Positions 23,226 to 36,785 are shown, numbered from the stretch's first letter. The stretch: 64,000 nt of DNA from Kwoniella bestiolae CBS 10118 (GCF_000512585.2 NC_089241.1:1860001-1924000); one strand, 5' to 3'. The notes: a model not told the origin generated them from the sequence alone. A program made the numbers and translations.

Positions 23226-24792
23226 ATGCTTGTTCGTGCTGCTCTCCGAACCTCCCGACTCTCCTCTCTCGCTGCTACACAAAGACGACTGGCATCTTCT
23301 TTGGTATTTCTAGAACACAAGAATGGGAAATTGAATGATTCGAGTTTGAACGCTGTTACTGCTGCCCAGTCTCTTGGATCGGATGTATGTACAGTCACCC
23401 CCTTTGTATCATGTTGAGACGTCTGCTGATATCAGGCAATATCTGTCAGACTGCAGGTATTGTGGTAGGATCGAAGAGTGATGTCGACGGTGTACTGGAG
23501 GAAGTGAAGAAGTGAGTGAAGCCATCATCATCTCAATGAGGTATCTTGCTTACTCTTGGCATAGGATTGATGGCCTTACCAAGGTCTATACTGCCGCTTC
23601 CGATGCCTATTCACACTCACTAGCCGAGAGTAAGTATTCACTCGATTTTCAGTGTATGTAACGCTAACTCGCAACGCGTTCGATCAGATGTCGCACCTCT
23701 TCTCGCCTCGGTCTTGCCAGCCAAGAACATCTCCCACATATTCGCTGCCCATACCGCCGTAGGAAAGAACGTCTTTCCTAGATTGGCTGGTCTGCTCGAC
23801 TCATCCATGGTAAGTGCTCGGGTCATATCTCGTCAAGTCCGGCCAGGTGACAGCACCAATGCGCGTCATATGTCACATATCAACCGTCGGCCGATCTTAC
23901 AAGAAAGACACGAATGATCTGACTTTGTTTGGGAATAACCCAAGACCGTTATGCTGACTGATGCTTTTCCAGATCGCCGATATCGTTGCACTCGAATCTT
24001 CAGGAGACGTGTTCACCCGACCCATATATGCCGGTAACGCCATCCTCAAGATCAAATCCTCACCTAAGGACAAATTCAAGATCGTGACTGTCCGAACAAC
24101 TGCGTTCGACAAAGCTAAGACTGGAGGCGGTAGTGCGTCTGTGGAAGAAGTGGAAGCGACAGCTGGTGATGGTACGTTCGCAGTCCTCTTCACATGGCAT
24201 GCTTTCACTTATAAAGAACAGAGCGGAAGCTGATGAAGTTGTCGACAGCCTCGACTAAATACGTCTCCGAGGAATTGACCATCTCCTCACGACCTGATCT
24301 GTCATCCGCTGCCCGTGTAGTATCAGGTGGACGAGCTTTGAAATCACAAGAGAACTTTAACAAGATCCTCGACCCTCTCGCTGACGCACTCGGCGCTGGT
24401 GAGTCAACCTCAAACGTTATGGTAGAATAGAACCATCAGCTGACATGCCTGTTCAAATAGCCGTTGGTGCTTCTCGCGCAGCCGTAGATGCTGGTTACGC
24501 AGACAATTCATTGCAAGTCGGACAGACAGGAAAGGTAGGTCAAATGAGCCTACACATTACGGAGGAAAGCGCTGATGTCATGATCCAGGTCGTAGCTCCT
24601 GAGCTTTATGTTGCCGCTGGTATTTCAGGTGCCATCCAACACTTGGCAGGTATGAAGGAGTCTAAGATGATTGTGGCTATCAACAAGGATGCCGACGCTC
24701 CTATTTTCCAAGTGGCCGATGTTGGACTCGTGGCTGACTTGTTCGAGGCTGTACCAGAGTTGACTAAGAAGATAGAAGGGGCCAAGGCATGA
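23226..24792 (+). CDS. ETF1: Electron transfer flavoprotein alpha subunit, mitochondrial
   Basis: Mitochondrial matrix FAD/AMP protein that passes electrons from acyl-CoA and amino-acid dehydrogenases to ETF-ubiquinone oxidoreductase. The N-terminus has an Arg/Ser-rich mitochondrial presequence (MLVRAALRTSRLSSLAATQR), then the ETF domain (SLVFLEHKNGKL, HIFAAHTAVGKN, RPIYAGNAI, KIVTVRTTAFD). The C-terminal FAD domain contains SGGRALKS, AVGASRAAVDAGY, QVGQTGKVVAPELYVAAGISGA and NKDADAPIF-ADVGLVADL. About seven exons. For intron 1 the best fit is donor GTATGT after LGSD with acceptor TGTCAG, giving LGSD-TAG-IVVGSKSD; an alternative donor would give LGSDVC-IVVG. In C. neoformans ETF1 is a MAT-locus gene. 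Confidence 0.93.
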
Positions 24793-26225
24793 ATGTACCC
24801 GTGGGTTCTCCAGGGTTCATAAATTTCTGATTACAGTTTGTAAAGATACATGCAGATCTGTCGTATGAGCTTGCGTGAATCGTCTCAAAACATATTCGAG
24901 GTCTCGTGCACGAGCAATCAACAGTGGTCATCGTATTTTCAGCATTTATATCGAAACTCGACTGTCAGCCTTCGTCAGTTGTAATGATCCCAGCACATGG
25001 GTTCACAAACACAAGGGCGACTCACCTACCGACACGTGTACGGAAGGCTGATGTTTGACTAATGTTCTCTCGTTATTGTCACTTGCTTCGGCACTCTCAT
25101 TCTCCTGAGTTGTTAGTTATATTTTCTTCCTTACGGCAGTAGTATCCTGTGGAAGTTCCCCTTCCCAAAAAAACAAACAAAAGGGGTCCATAGTTTCGGT
25201 GGTCTTCCGCCGTCTCGTCGCAGGAGTCCTTGATCACTAGTTTACCCATAAGAAGTGGATCGGATACCCTTTATATCTTTATGAGGGAAGGACCTTCTAG
25301 ACACGTGAAATGTATCAGAGTTGTAAAGGCGTTCCTTCGCCATCAAAATCCCACGACCCTTGGGAGCAGGGGTTGAGAGCAAAAGGACATGGTGCACTTG
25401 ATACATCTTTTTTTCAAACGCTACGACAGAGCTGCTGATACAATCTCATCATGATTCCATCTAGTATGAACATTTATATCGTGATCCTGTTCTTATACAA
25501 GCTTTCTCGCAAGACATCGGGCAACTCGGAAAGTCCAGCTCGACTCAGAGGAAACGATACTACATTTTTTGCGGCTATCGTGTTTCATACCTAATCGAAG
25601 CCGGGATCACTCCATTCTCTGATAAGGGGTTGTAGTACCATGAAGCTAGTCGTAATGTCAGGAGACGTCTGATGAGGATGCGTGAGTGCAGATGTCAGAG
25701 TTGAAAAAGGTTGATTGTGGAACCGAGGAGAGACGGCAGAGACCAGAGATTGCAATGCTCTGTCAGTTGGCATAGCGTCAGTATCCGCATACTTCCAACT
25801 GTGCGTGCATGTCATGTTCTCATGTATGTCCATTGAAGGTCTCGAGGCCAGGTTGACAACGATTGGACTGTGATCAAATTTGGATGCACACTGCCACCAT
25901 CAATGGTTCGATTTGTGGAATACCCCATGCGAATGCGAAGGGATCGATCCATGATCAGTTAGAAGCCATTACGATTGGGAATTAACGAAATGCAGAAACC
26001 CCAATTACGATCAGATTACAATCTTTTGTATTTGCTTTTGGTGTAAACTGCCACACTCGAATGCTACAGTGCCAGTAACAGATAATCCCGGTATTATTCA
26101 AAGTTACACCCGTGCAAAATGAGCTTTTTGTTCGTCAAAGGTAAAAATCATGCATCAAATCCAATTATATCTGTCATATACCATCTCTATCTTATCCTTA
26201 CATCATCCAGTACCACACAGCCATC
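24793..26225. other. Intergenic region ETF1/PRT1
   Basis: 1.4 kb, the longest gap outside the divergent glycosyltransferase promoter. It should contain the ETF1 3' end and the PRT1 promoter (AT-rich near 26130-26220). Looking by eye for short ORFs ending in a CAAX-like motif found none that convinced. Confidence 0.5.
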
Positions 26226-28915
26226 ATGTCAGAAATAGAAAAGATCGACGGATTCACAGAAGAAGAGCAGCTAGACTTCGAAGCTGAACTCCAAGAGGGT
26301 TTTACTGAGATTGAAGAAAGGTAAGTAGTTTGACTTTGAACAAAATCCACGAAGCAAGAAAGCTCTGGACTGATTTCAATGATACTCGTTAGATACGCTG
26401 TTGACACTCAGCAAGGATTCGAAAATGTCCTTGTCATGGACAATATCCCTGTCATTGACGAGAGCAAGAAACAGAAGTTGATTGATAGATTGAGGCAATT
26501 ATTCGCCAAAGCTGGTGCCCCAATTGAGGAGGAGAACATTAGCATGCCATGGGACGATAAGGCTGCTACTAACAAGGGGTGAGTACGACGTTCATCCTGC
26601 TTGCGCAACGATACTGACGCAGTCACTACAGATTCATCTTCCTCACCTACCCTGACGCCCAACAAGCCGAGAACGCTCTTCGAGCGCTTGATGGTGCTTC
26701 GTTCGGTAAAAGCACTCTCTACGTCAACCGATTTGGTGATATCGAAAGATACGCCAACCTCCCTGTAGGAGAAGGAGAACTTCCAACTGGATGGAGAGAG
26801 AAGCCTTACGTCGAGAAAGTGAGCTGGCTTCTTGTAGATGACATAAAGCTTTAGCTGACTGTTTGTGATAGGACCACCTTCGAAGCTGGTTAGGAGACAG
26901 TGCTGGTCGAGATCAATACCTCACTTTCAGAGATCAAGATGTCAGTATTTGGTGGAACGGTAGAAACGGTACCGCCGAGCCTGTTAAAGTCGACGGCAAA
27001 CCCCTCAAGAACAACGTGAGTAGCTTTATACACCGTTGTTTATGCAGACCTCCACTGATATCGCAACGCAGAAATGGGGAGAGCTCTACCTTCAATGGTC
27101 CCCTCTCGGTACCTACCTTTCCTCCCTTCACCGAGTGGGTGTCGCTCTATGGTCCGGACCCAAACTCGACGGAACCATCGGAGTCAACGTCCTTCGATTC
27201 ACTCACCCCGGTGTGCGACTCATCCAATTCTCCCCCTGTGAGAACTACCTCGTCACCTGGTCTGAAGAACCTCTGGACAACTTTGAGAACTCCCCTAACG
27301 CCGCTTTGAGAGAGACATTCGGTCCCGAAGATGAGGGAAACCAATTCGTCATCTGGGATATCAAGGCTCAACGAGTTCTCCGAACTTTCCCCGCCGACAA
27401 GCCTATCCAAGGTGAAGATGGTCCCCAACAAGTCGCTTGGCCCTCGTTCAAATGGTCCCCTGATGACGCCTACATAGCCAAGTGCAACGTCGGAACTGGT
27501 ATCGCCGTGTACGAGCTCCCAGGTATGGGTTTGATGGACAAGAAGTCAATCAAGATCGAAGGTGTTCAGAACTTCGAATGGTGCCCTATGAGCGAGAAGG
27601 ATTTCGCCGCTAGAAAGGCTGGTAAAGGAAAGGAATGCAGTTTCGTGTACTGGACTCCTGAGGCCCAGAACCAACCTGCTAGAGTCAGCATCATGTCTAT
27701 CCCTAGTCGAAACATCCTTAGAGCGAAGAACCTCTTCAACGTCACTGACGTGAGTGTATATCTATCGTTGTCAAGTCTACCCAAGCTAATCACCTGCCCG
27801 CGTTAAGTGTAAATTCTACTGGCAAAACCAAGGTGACTTCCTCTGTGTCAAGGTCGACCGACACGCCAGAAAGGCCAAGTCGAAGAAGGCTACTTTCTGT
27901 AACTTGGAGTTGTTCCGAGTGAGAGAGAAAGACTACCCAGTCGAGGTTATCGAGTTTAAAGGTGAGCTCATTGATTCTTCACAGTCCTAGAGATTTAGAG
28001 CTGACAGCCCCACGTAGACTACGTCCCCCAATTCGCCTGGGAACCCCAAGGAAGCCGATTCGCCATCGTCTCATCGAACGATCCCAACTACGGACAAGGT
28101 ATCCCCGGTGTAGTCGTAAAATACAATATCGATTTCTACCAGCTCGACCAAAAGAAGGGTGATTTCATTCCTATCAAACACCTCGACTCCAAGATCGCAA
28201 ACACCCTCGTATGGTCTCCTCGAGGTAGACACATCGTCTTAGCTACTATCGGTTCGTCTCAGAAGTTCGACGTTGAATTCTGGGATCTCGATTTCGTAGT
28301 GGACGAGCGAAGGGAGACTTCCGAACCTGGTGCGAACGTTACGATGCTCGCTTCGGGAGAACATTACGGTATCACCGATATTGCTTGGGATCCCAGTGGA
28401 AGGTACCTCACCACCCATGCGTCATCTTGGAGGTCCAGTGTGGGTATTTTCTCTTTCACTCACAAAGCTAAGCAACAAATCACTAATGTTTTGTTTGTTG
28501 TTATTATGTATAGCCTGAACCCGGCTTCTGCATCTGGGATTTCAAAGGCCAACAGTTAGTCCACCAACCAATGGACCGATTCAAGCAATTCCTCTGGAGA
28601 CCTCGACCCCCCACCCTCCTGTCCAAAGATCAAATCAAGAAAGTCCGAAAGGAACTTAAAGAATTCTCAAGGACGTTCGACGAGGAAGATGCCGCAGAGG
28701 AGAACAGGGGATCGGCCGAGAAGCTCGCTCAGCGTCAACGAGATATCTCGGAATGGAATGCCTGGAGGGCGAGGAACAACAAGAAGCTCGAGGAGAGACG
28801 AAGCGAGTTGGGCAAGGCTAAGAAGGTGGTCAAGGAGGATCATAAGGATGATGAGAGGGTGGAGGAGATTGTAGAGGAGATGATTGATGAGACTGAGGAG
28901 GTTGTTGTAGGTTAG
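26226..28915 (+). CDS. PRT1: Translation initiation factor eIF3 subunit b (Prt1)
   Basis: Scaffold of eIF3, which binds the 40S subunit and recruits mRNA and initiation factors in the cytosol. MSEIEKIDGFTEEEQLDFEA is followed by an RRM at about residues 45-130 (NVLVMDNIPVID and GFIFLTYPDAQQAENALRAL), then the WD-like beta-propeller (WSPLGTYLSSLHRVGVALW, FVIWDIKAQRVLRTF, WSPRGRHIVLATI, DIAWDPSGRYL) and a C-terminal helical, charged segment ending EEVVVG. Introns are short; the last one, near 28440-28513, restores CIWDFKGQ. Start: the ATG at 26226 is the first in frame. It is convergent with the SNT2-like gene. PRT1 lies in the MAT locus of C. neoformans. Confidence 0.95.
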
Positions 28916-29123
28916 TTGGTACTTTTCTATGCATTGTTTAGGGTCTATCGAGGTCGTATTGCTATGAACGACATTCACATTATCAATGGACGATGTACCG
29001 TATCCACCCATATATCATCATTTCCATCTTCTGAATCATGAATATAATCGTACTTGCGGATAGTTTGACGAGATAAATGCAATGCATCATAACAGATATT
29101 ATCTAGATACGTACCAAGTGCAA

Positions 29124-32100
29124 TCACTGATACCTAAACCAACACAAATGACACACCCTCTTTTTCCCTGCTACTCCATTTCCATTGAGATTACCATTTG
29201 CGAGATATTCCTCCCCATCAATATCCATTCTCTCATCTTTGACTGAACCGTTCATTGGCGAACCGATAATATCATGCCATAATGGCGATACTTCGACTTC
29301 GCAATCTGCACATACGATATTCGGATGGCTGATCTCGAAGAGAGGAGGTAGGAAATGTTCTAATCTCCTGGCTTTTCTGAGAAGGGGGAAGGAATCATGT
29401 GGTGGGATTGCTTTATACGAGGAGATGTAAGTTTGAAGGGCGGTCTATTGGTTTTATGAGAGTCAGCATTGATACCCTGAACTTCAATAAAAAGGTACGT
29501 TTTCAACGAGTATGGCGGAGACAATTAGGCATAGGTGAAGAGAGTGAAAATTTGGATCATGCAAAACCCGAACCCACCTCATTCTGCTCAGGATCCATCT
29601 CCCATAAATCATATATAACCCTCTCACTCAAATCATGGGATTTACACCACACCCCAGGGCCCATGACTCCCTCGGAATCTTTGAATTTTGTTACCGTGAC
29701 TGTACCGTGACGACCTGGTTTTGCCTATTGACGTTCGGCATGCACAAGTCAGCAAAGTCGCCTAATTTCTACAGAAGATAATGGGCGTAGTAGTGATCAT
29801 GACCAGATTGGATCCTTGGGACTGGCACTCACCAAACTAAATTCAAAGCCCATCTTCAAACCAGATAACCAAGCGCACGCAGGGTGGTACAAGACGTCGC
29901 AATCCGTACATCCCACCACAGCTCCGTCAGTCTGATTACACAGTGAACATGGCTATACTCCCCATCGCATCGATTAGCACTATTGCTCAGGCCGGCTAAA
30001 AGGCGTCAGAGCACTCACACTTTCCCACTTATCCTTCGATACCTCCATAACACCCTCAACAGTCTTGATCCTCGACGGATCGGCAAACCCTACTTCAGGA
30101 AGGTACGTCGAACAAAGTATATGTGCCCATCGTCTACCTTCAGTAGGTTTGAGTGCGGAGAGTAAATCGAAATCTGCCTGCTGGGTGGGTTTCTTCTTGA
30201 TTTTCGAGGTTATAGGTGTCAAGTCGTGTGGACAGAGCACACAGTGCGGTTCCTATACACGTATCACAATCAGATAAGTATTCAAGTGGAAAGTACAGTT
30301 ATCTTACCAGATGATTTTCCTCTAATTTGGAATTTATACACAAATCGCACTCCCAATTCGGTCCCATATCCTGAGATGGGATACCATAACATCCTAGCAG
30401 AGTATCAAGTCAGCTTCACATCGCCACAGATTTTCGCCCAGCTGAGCTCACCAGCATGTACCGAGTAAGTACAATTCTTACACCTCGCCATCATAGCCTT
30501 AGGTTCCATCTTCTTGCAATTCGCACATGGTGGTAACTTCGGTGGAGGAGGTGGAACAGGAGTAGCTGTACCACTTGCATCTCCCTGCGTCATCATAAGA
30601 CGATCAGTACATCCCTCCAATAATCTGGATCCTACACTCTAACCCACCTTATTCTTCTTAAAAGTCGCTTCCTTCTGTTTCTCCTTCTTATTATCCTCAG
30701 ATTTGACGAAAGAAATCACCCCGTACTTCCTATAATTCGATCTATGCCCGTCCCAAACCAACCCATCAGCGCGAGCTCCGTCATGGTTATCTAATGTGTA
30801 TGACCCACCCGCAATCCTCGCACATCGCATCTCCCTGAACGGTCCTAGGGCATCTCCACCAAACACTACTTATCCTCGTCGAGCAAGCCGCACACTTCAC
30901 ATCCCTATCTTTGTCTTTCCTCTTACCAAATTCAGTACCGTAGAGCGAGACTTCGTCGTCCGAATGATCCGTCGTTGCTGCTCTGATCTTCCCCAGGGAG
31001 GGTGCACCAAGTGTCTTGTTCTGTCTCGCATGGGATGTAGAGACTTTATGATGTTGTCTCAAAGCTTCGTTCTCCTTCGCCAGCTGTCTGTTCTTCCATA
31101 TGTAAGAGAATCGCAATACCTCAGCCGGAGTACGATTGAGGAGTTTGGCAGTCTCGTGAGTCTCTAAGCCTCCGTTGCGTTCTAGCTCGGCTTCGAATAT
31201 CGAGATTTCTTTATCGGTAAGCTGGGATCACCTTAATCAGCTTGACTCGGGAGCGTGCTCTATATACGTCTGGATTGCTTGGTCCACTCACATGTATAGG
31301 TCTGAAATCAGGCAATCTAGTCTTGCGCATGAGCTGGACGGCTTTTTCCCTTCCCATCGTCGTATACGTATCAATAGCAAGATTAAGCCTTTCAACATCA
31401 TAAGACGGTACAGGCAATTTCATCAATCGGACCTCGTCCATATAAGATGATACTGAGCTCCTTGTCAGCGGATCGTCGACGAAGATCGCGCAGCTGATTC
31501 ACTCACAATCATCGCTAGGTCTCGACCTGAGCGTAAGGGATGATTCGTACTTTCTTTCACCCGGATCAAACCCTCGTTCTATCAACCCATGCCTCGAAGG
31601 TCCAGCTTCTACTTCAACTACTCCAGGTACATGAGGTTTCTCCTGATCTTCCCAAGATGGTACATTGGCTTGGTATTTCGATCCTACTCTCGTAGCTGCC
31701 CGAGGGAAGATAGCGTCTTCGGGATCTACACGAGCATATTATATCAGCTGACATCTCGATTGCAAGGATAGCTGAACTCACCTAAAGCATCTTCAGGGGT
31801 AGTAAACACTCTGTCCACCCACATCAGCTGCCTGTCCAGGCTCTTGCTTGTATCACGCAGCAGACTCACCCAAAATACCTCCATGGCCACCCTCTGAACG
31901 TGACATCAGGCCTAGCATCCGTAGCTATAATCTTCTCTTTTGCCTTTTGCTTGTTCTTCCCCGTAGTAGTGGATGACCCGTTGGTCGTGAATCTATATTT
32001 CTCCGATTCCACATCCTTATGACGCTGGACCGAACAGGGTATACAGAACCATGAGTATCCTTTTGCTGGTTTGCCGACTAAGGGAGGGGTGAGACATTTC

Positions 32101-33572
32101 ATGTGATAGTGCTTTTTGCATGCTCTGAGATATGTTAAGTGATATTAGCATACTGCCGTCTTGAGGTCTGTCGATTGCGCAGCAGAGAAAAAGACGAGAC
32201 TGAGCAGGTGAAGAGAACAGTAGACTCACTCGCATTTGACGGATTCCTGGTATGAAGCCCATTGATTGCATACACAACAACTTCGGAATGCCTCAGTGAG
32301 ATCGGATACCATCTCTCGTTCGGTCACGAGGTACTCGTATCGTGCTAGGAGTGCGTCTTTGACGTCGAGGGGGACTGGGAGAGTGAGAAGAGTATCAGCA
32401 TTGTACCATATATATGAGCCGATGTGCATGATCTGTTGCTGGTATCCTGCTACCGTAGACTTCACATATCGGAGGTCAAGATATCAAGATATGACAAGCT
32501 CCAAATTTGCAAACTTCCGTGTTTCCCAAGTCTGATTCCCCAGAATCGGGTCCCCCTAAGAGCTTTCCCTCTCTTGCCCGGACCCATCCAGGTCCACATC
32601 CGACTCACTATTGTTAACCGCCTCCGTCCTAATCACCTCAAAATCCCTCTTAATATACGGATCATAAAACTTAACAAAGTAAAAATGATCCGGCAATTTC
32701 TTCCATTTCAGCAAGTCATCGATCCGATCCTTGTGTCGGACGTAGCATCTCCCACGGACGTTGGAGAGCGGTTGGATGTCCGTGTGAATCGCTGCGAAGA
32801 GGAGGCGGAAGTCGTTTATTGGGCGGAGGGAGACCTGGGTGGGTGGGGAGGAGGGGTGGGGTTAGCATAGGTTCTTGGACATTGTATTGAATATGTATGA
32901 TGAGCAATGTGTGTTGGAGTGGTGTTTTATGACTGATACCCATGAGAAGGTGGGTTCTGTATTTCTGGATGTGAAGATTGTCCGATGATACGGGAGGAAC
33001 ACATTCCCTCGGCCAACGGCAAGATATAACTCATCAAAACAAAAGAAACCCATACCCACATCAGGAGGTCGATAGTACAGACTCAACCTGACCATGAGCT
33101 CCGAGCCGGACCCGACGGCCCTCGAACCCTTCTTGGGGGAGGTATCGGGCGGTAAGAACTCGATGATCCTCGCTATGTTGTATGGTGTCCCTGCGTTGAG
33201 CGTGGAGAGTCAGTATGCATCGCATGATTTGAGGATGAAGACTTTGTAGCTAGATTGTGGAGTTGATCACTCGAAAGTATGCATCAAGTGAGGATAAAGA
33301 ATGGATCGTCATGTCATTGGTGACTTGGAAGGGAAGTGGGAGAACGAGGAACGAAAGGCAAAGGAAGACTGACCATCTCTCTCGGACCATGGTAATGAGA
33401 CGTATACATGATCTATTCCATATTCATCCCTAATCAGCATATGATCATATAACTTGCCTGTCGGGAATGACACTTGGTGAGATAGAAATATGATCTATGA
33501 CATACCGTTCTGAGCGACCACCTCCCCATTGGCAAGTTTGGCCGAAGTGACCTTGTACCCCTGTAGCACCAT
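29124..33572 (-). CDS. SNT2: SNT2-like chromatin reader (BAH, PHD, SANT, extended PHD)
   Basis: Nuclear histone-binding protein; in yeasts Snt2 works with an Rpd3-type deacetylase and a ubiquitin ligase. A BAH domain starts the protein (MVLQGYKVTSAKLANGEVV, YGIDHVYVSLPW, NIARIIEFLPP, LMVRLSLYYRPPDVGMGF). PHD 1 follows (CCVCNQWASYQESVKCEAC, HMKCLTPPL, WFCIPC). Then come an ELM2/SANT-like part (EVRLMKLPVPSYD, RTPAEVLRFSYIWKNRQ), a GATA-like finger (CAACSTRISSVWWRCP), PHD 2 (CANCKKMEPKAMMARCKNC) and an extended PHD (CVLCPHDLTP to CSLCNQTDGAVVGCTDC, HPACAW). The C-terminal Cys motif CHLCWFRYQ ends at 29124. More than ten short introns. Start: ATG at 33572, directly before the BAH sequence. Confidence 0.85.
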
Positions 33573-34416
33573 GATCCTTCACTGACGATGTTCAGCGCAG
33601 CTTCTACCTTGCACTTGGAGTCTGTCTCTGTCCTCGTATCAAGGGAATCGCAAATTGATATTGACTGCTTTGAAATCTAATCCAGGATGAAGATGATGTT
33701 GTATATTTTATGGAATCACAGAATCATCTGAATGAAGGTGTATCGTACTTCGTTGAGCCTCAGGCTGCTTCCCTCCGACGAGCAGGCAAGCCAAAGCCAA
33801 CTTCCAGATTGTCTTGATACCTTGAGCTTGAGATCTAGAAGAGCACTCGAAGTTCAAGTGAGTGACGAATCTAATAGCAATATCGTATCAAGATAAGATA
33901 AATATGAAAGATTAAAGAGTAATGAGGAAGAGACAACAAGAACCAGTTGAACAGTCAAACTCGTTCGTGTTGCGGAGAGAGCGACAGAGATTTTCTCGAT
34001 TATTTTCCGATTTTCTCATCTCTCTCTTTCCTTCATTCCCCTCTTTCTCAGACATCGTCATAAACAAAAGCCTCTCAAATTGATATGCACCGATACACGA
34101 GCGTCTGATCGACCACCTCCAGCTATTTTCGATGTCCTTGCTATCCACATCATCGAGATAAGCAAGTCAGAGGACAGGACTGTCCTACACATTTCGCTTT
34201 ATCTACCATACTGCACGAGCGCTCCGCGCCTAGCCTAAGTCAAACCATGGTAACCCAAATGCATAGCTCATACTTTGTACATATCCTATCCTTCGACACT
34301 GCATATACAGTATCATATCTTATCCCAGCTCATGATACCCATCATATCTACAGATACTCTTTCTCAGGCATCTATCCACAAGGTTCGTTTCCCTTATCGG
34401 AACATTCACCGCCTAT
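33573..34416. promoter_or_regulatory. SNT2-like upstream region and SSADH 3' flank
   Basis: 844 bases containing the promoter of the minus-strand SNT2-like gene and the 3' flank of the minus-strand dehydrogenase. No gene is seen. Confidence 0.45.
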
Positions 34417-36785
34417 TTATTGCTTGATCCTCGATCCAATAGCAACCAACTTGGTAATCATGTACTCCTCAGTACCCTGATGTCCACCCTCTTTACCATA
34501 TCCAGACTCCTTGATACCCCCGAATGGACTGTAATCATCACATCCATCAAGATCAGCTTACAGTCCTCCCGTCTGCGCCTGACATCCCCAATCGGATTTT
34601 TCCCCACGAGATGGTCTCGAAATGGCAAAACAACACTCACATAACAGCCTGACTGATCATACCCGTATTAGCCCCGACCATACCAGTCTCCAGAGCCTCA
34701 GAGACTCTGAACACCCTATCAACATCTTCAGAGAAGAAGTATCCTGCTAGACCAACTTCAGAGTTGTTCGCTTTGGTGATGACCTCTTCTTCGGTCTTGA
34801 ATCGGAATAAGGCGGCGACGGGACCGAAAGTCTCTTCGGAGGCGATGAGCTGAACAAGTGCTAGGAGTCAGCTTGATATGTCCTTCCCTATTCACATGAG
34901 AATGCGACGAGATAGGCGAAACATCTCCAGGATAATTAAGATTCCTTATATACGGGTATTGAATAGAGCACTCACACAGTTGTCTGGCACATCCGCCAAG
35001 ACCGTTGGGATATATTCAGTCCCCTTACCCCTCTTTCCACCAACCAAGATCTTAGCTCCTTTCGAAACGGCATCTTGGACGTGCTATAATCGTCAAAGCG
35101 GATCAGCATTCACTCTCTTCTCATTATGTAGACCATAGTTCCTTTCTCCTCTTCTAGCAAACACAACCAACCCACCTCATCAACCTTATCAGCCTGTCTC
35201 ATATGAATCAACGGCCCATGCGTCACCCCCTCATCGAACCCAGGCCCAACTTTGAACTGCGCTACCTTCTCCGCCAGGGCCTTAGCGAACTTATCGTATA
35301 TCCCATCCTGGACGTAGATCCTATTGGCACAAACGCAAGTCTGACCTGATCCCCTGAACTTGCTCGCGATAGTACCGGCCACAGCGGTGGGCAGGTCGGC
35401 ATCGTCAAATACGATGAGGGGGGCATTTCCACCGAGTTCTAAAGACATTTTCTTGAGGGTACCGGAACATTGGGAAGCGAGGATCTTACCGACTCGGGTG
35501 GAACCTGTGAAGGAGACCTTGTGGACTATGGGGTTGGTACAGAGTTCTTTGCCTACGTCTTGGAGGTGCTTGTCGGTGGTTATTACGTTGATTACTCCGT
35601 CGGGGACACCGGCACGTCTGGCGAGCTATGCAAATAGAGGATATGAGCATGTGAGCGATATAGCGTTGTGCAGAGCAGGGAGGGACGTGTAATGGGCGGA
35701 AAGATGGAGAAATGACCGGGTTCCATGGCGAGAGATGTGACAGCCACTGAGAATACCTCGGGATATGATACCGAGCCCAACTCACCTCAACAATAGCCAA
35801 AGTAGTGAAAGGCGTCTCACTCGGCACCTTGACCACGCTCGTACAACCCACTGCCAAAGCAGGACCCAGCTTCCTAGCAATCATGGCAGCAGGGAAATTC
35901 CAAGGACAGAGCAAGGCGACAACTCCGATGGGCTGCTTGATGGTGATATTCCTAGTACCAGGGACAGAGCAGGGGATAGTCTCCCCGTTAGTCCTGAGAG
36001 CCTCAGCGGCGAACCAAGAGAAGAATGATCCAGCATAGTTGGCCTCTGCCAGGGCATCGTTCCATGATTTACCGTTTTCCCATACGATCAGTCGGGTGAT
36101 ATCGTTGATGTTCTCCATGTAGAGTCTGTGGAGCTCTGCGAGGTAGCCCTGTCGTTGGGCTGGGGAGGTGGTTCGATACGTTGCGAATGCCTTGTGGGCG
36201 GCGTCGATGGCTGCTTTGGTATCTTGAACGGTTTGGTCGGGGCATGTTCCGATTACTTTGCCTGAGGCTGGGTCTGTGTGTGGGTGAGGAAGTCAGCAAC
36301 AATACACGATGAAGCATGTGTGTCCGTACGAGGCAAGGACATGAGGACGATTGTATGATTTGGGTGATGCAGTCATGCAGGGGACGCGCATGTCACTCAC
36401 CATTTACCTCGAAAGTCTCTCCTGACTCGGTATCAACCCATTTCCCACCAATCAATCCCTTTTGGATGAGCAAAGAGGGGTCGTCGAGACCGAGCTGACC
36501 AATCAGTCAATTATCATTATTAGCTACATCCTCATTGAGATACATGCTAGCCTCCGAAGGATGAATGACACTCACAGGGTTCTCAGCGGTGACTTTAGGC
36601 CAGTTTGACATGTTTCTGATGTTTATAGAGTTTCTGTTATAGTTGAGAGAGGAAGTGATGGCGGGTCTGGTGATATGAGTAAAAGTTCGTTGAGCAGTGA
36701 GAGCGATAGTAGGTCTAACGAAATTGTGTCTGGATGATCGAGTTGATATTCTTGTTACTGATGATGGTGTGATCCTGGAAGGCAT
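34417..36785 (-). CDS. Succinate-semialdehyde dehydrogenase [NAD(P)+], probably mitochondrial
   Basis: Oxidises succinate semialdehyde to succinate, the last step of the GABA shunt. The N-terminus is a Ser/Arg/Thr-rich presequence (MPSRITPSSVTRISTRSSRH), followed by a second Met (MSNWPK) that could give a cytosolic form. Aldehyde dehydrogenase motifs are in order: KGLIGGKWVDTESGE, PWNFPAAMIARKLGPALAVG, VSFTGSTRVGK (cofactor loop), LELGGNAPLIVFDDAD (catalytic Glu), GSGQTCVCANR (catalytic Cys with the paired Cys typical of SSADH), EETFGPVAALFRF, GMVGANTG and PFGGIKESGYGKEGG. It ends GSRIKQ-stop at 34417. About seven introns. It is homologous to yeast UGA2, which lacks the presequence. It diverges from the glutamyltranspeptidase gene. 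Confidence 0.9.

Noticed and set aside
24793..26225. Possible pheromone precursor (short ORF ending in CAAX)
   Set aside because: Looked for by eye on both strands because of the MAT-like context; no ATG-initiated ORF with a convincing CAAX end was found. The search was not exhaustive.
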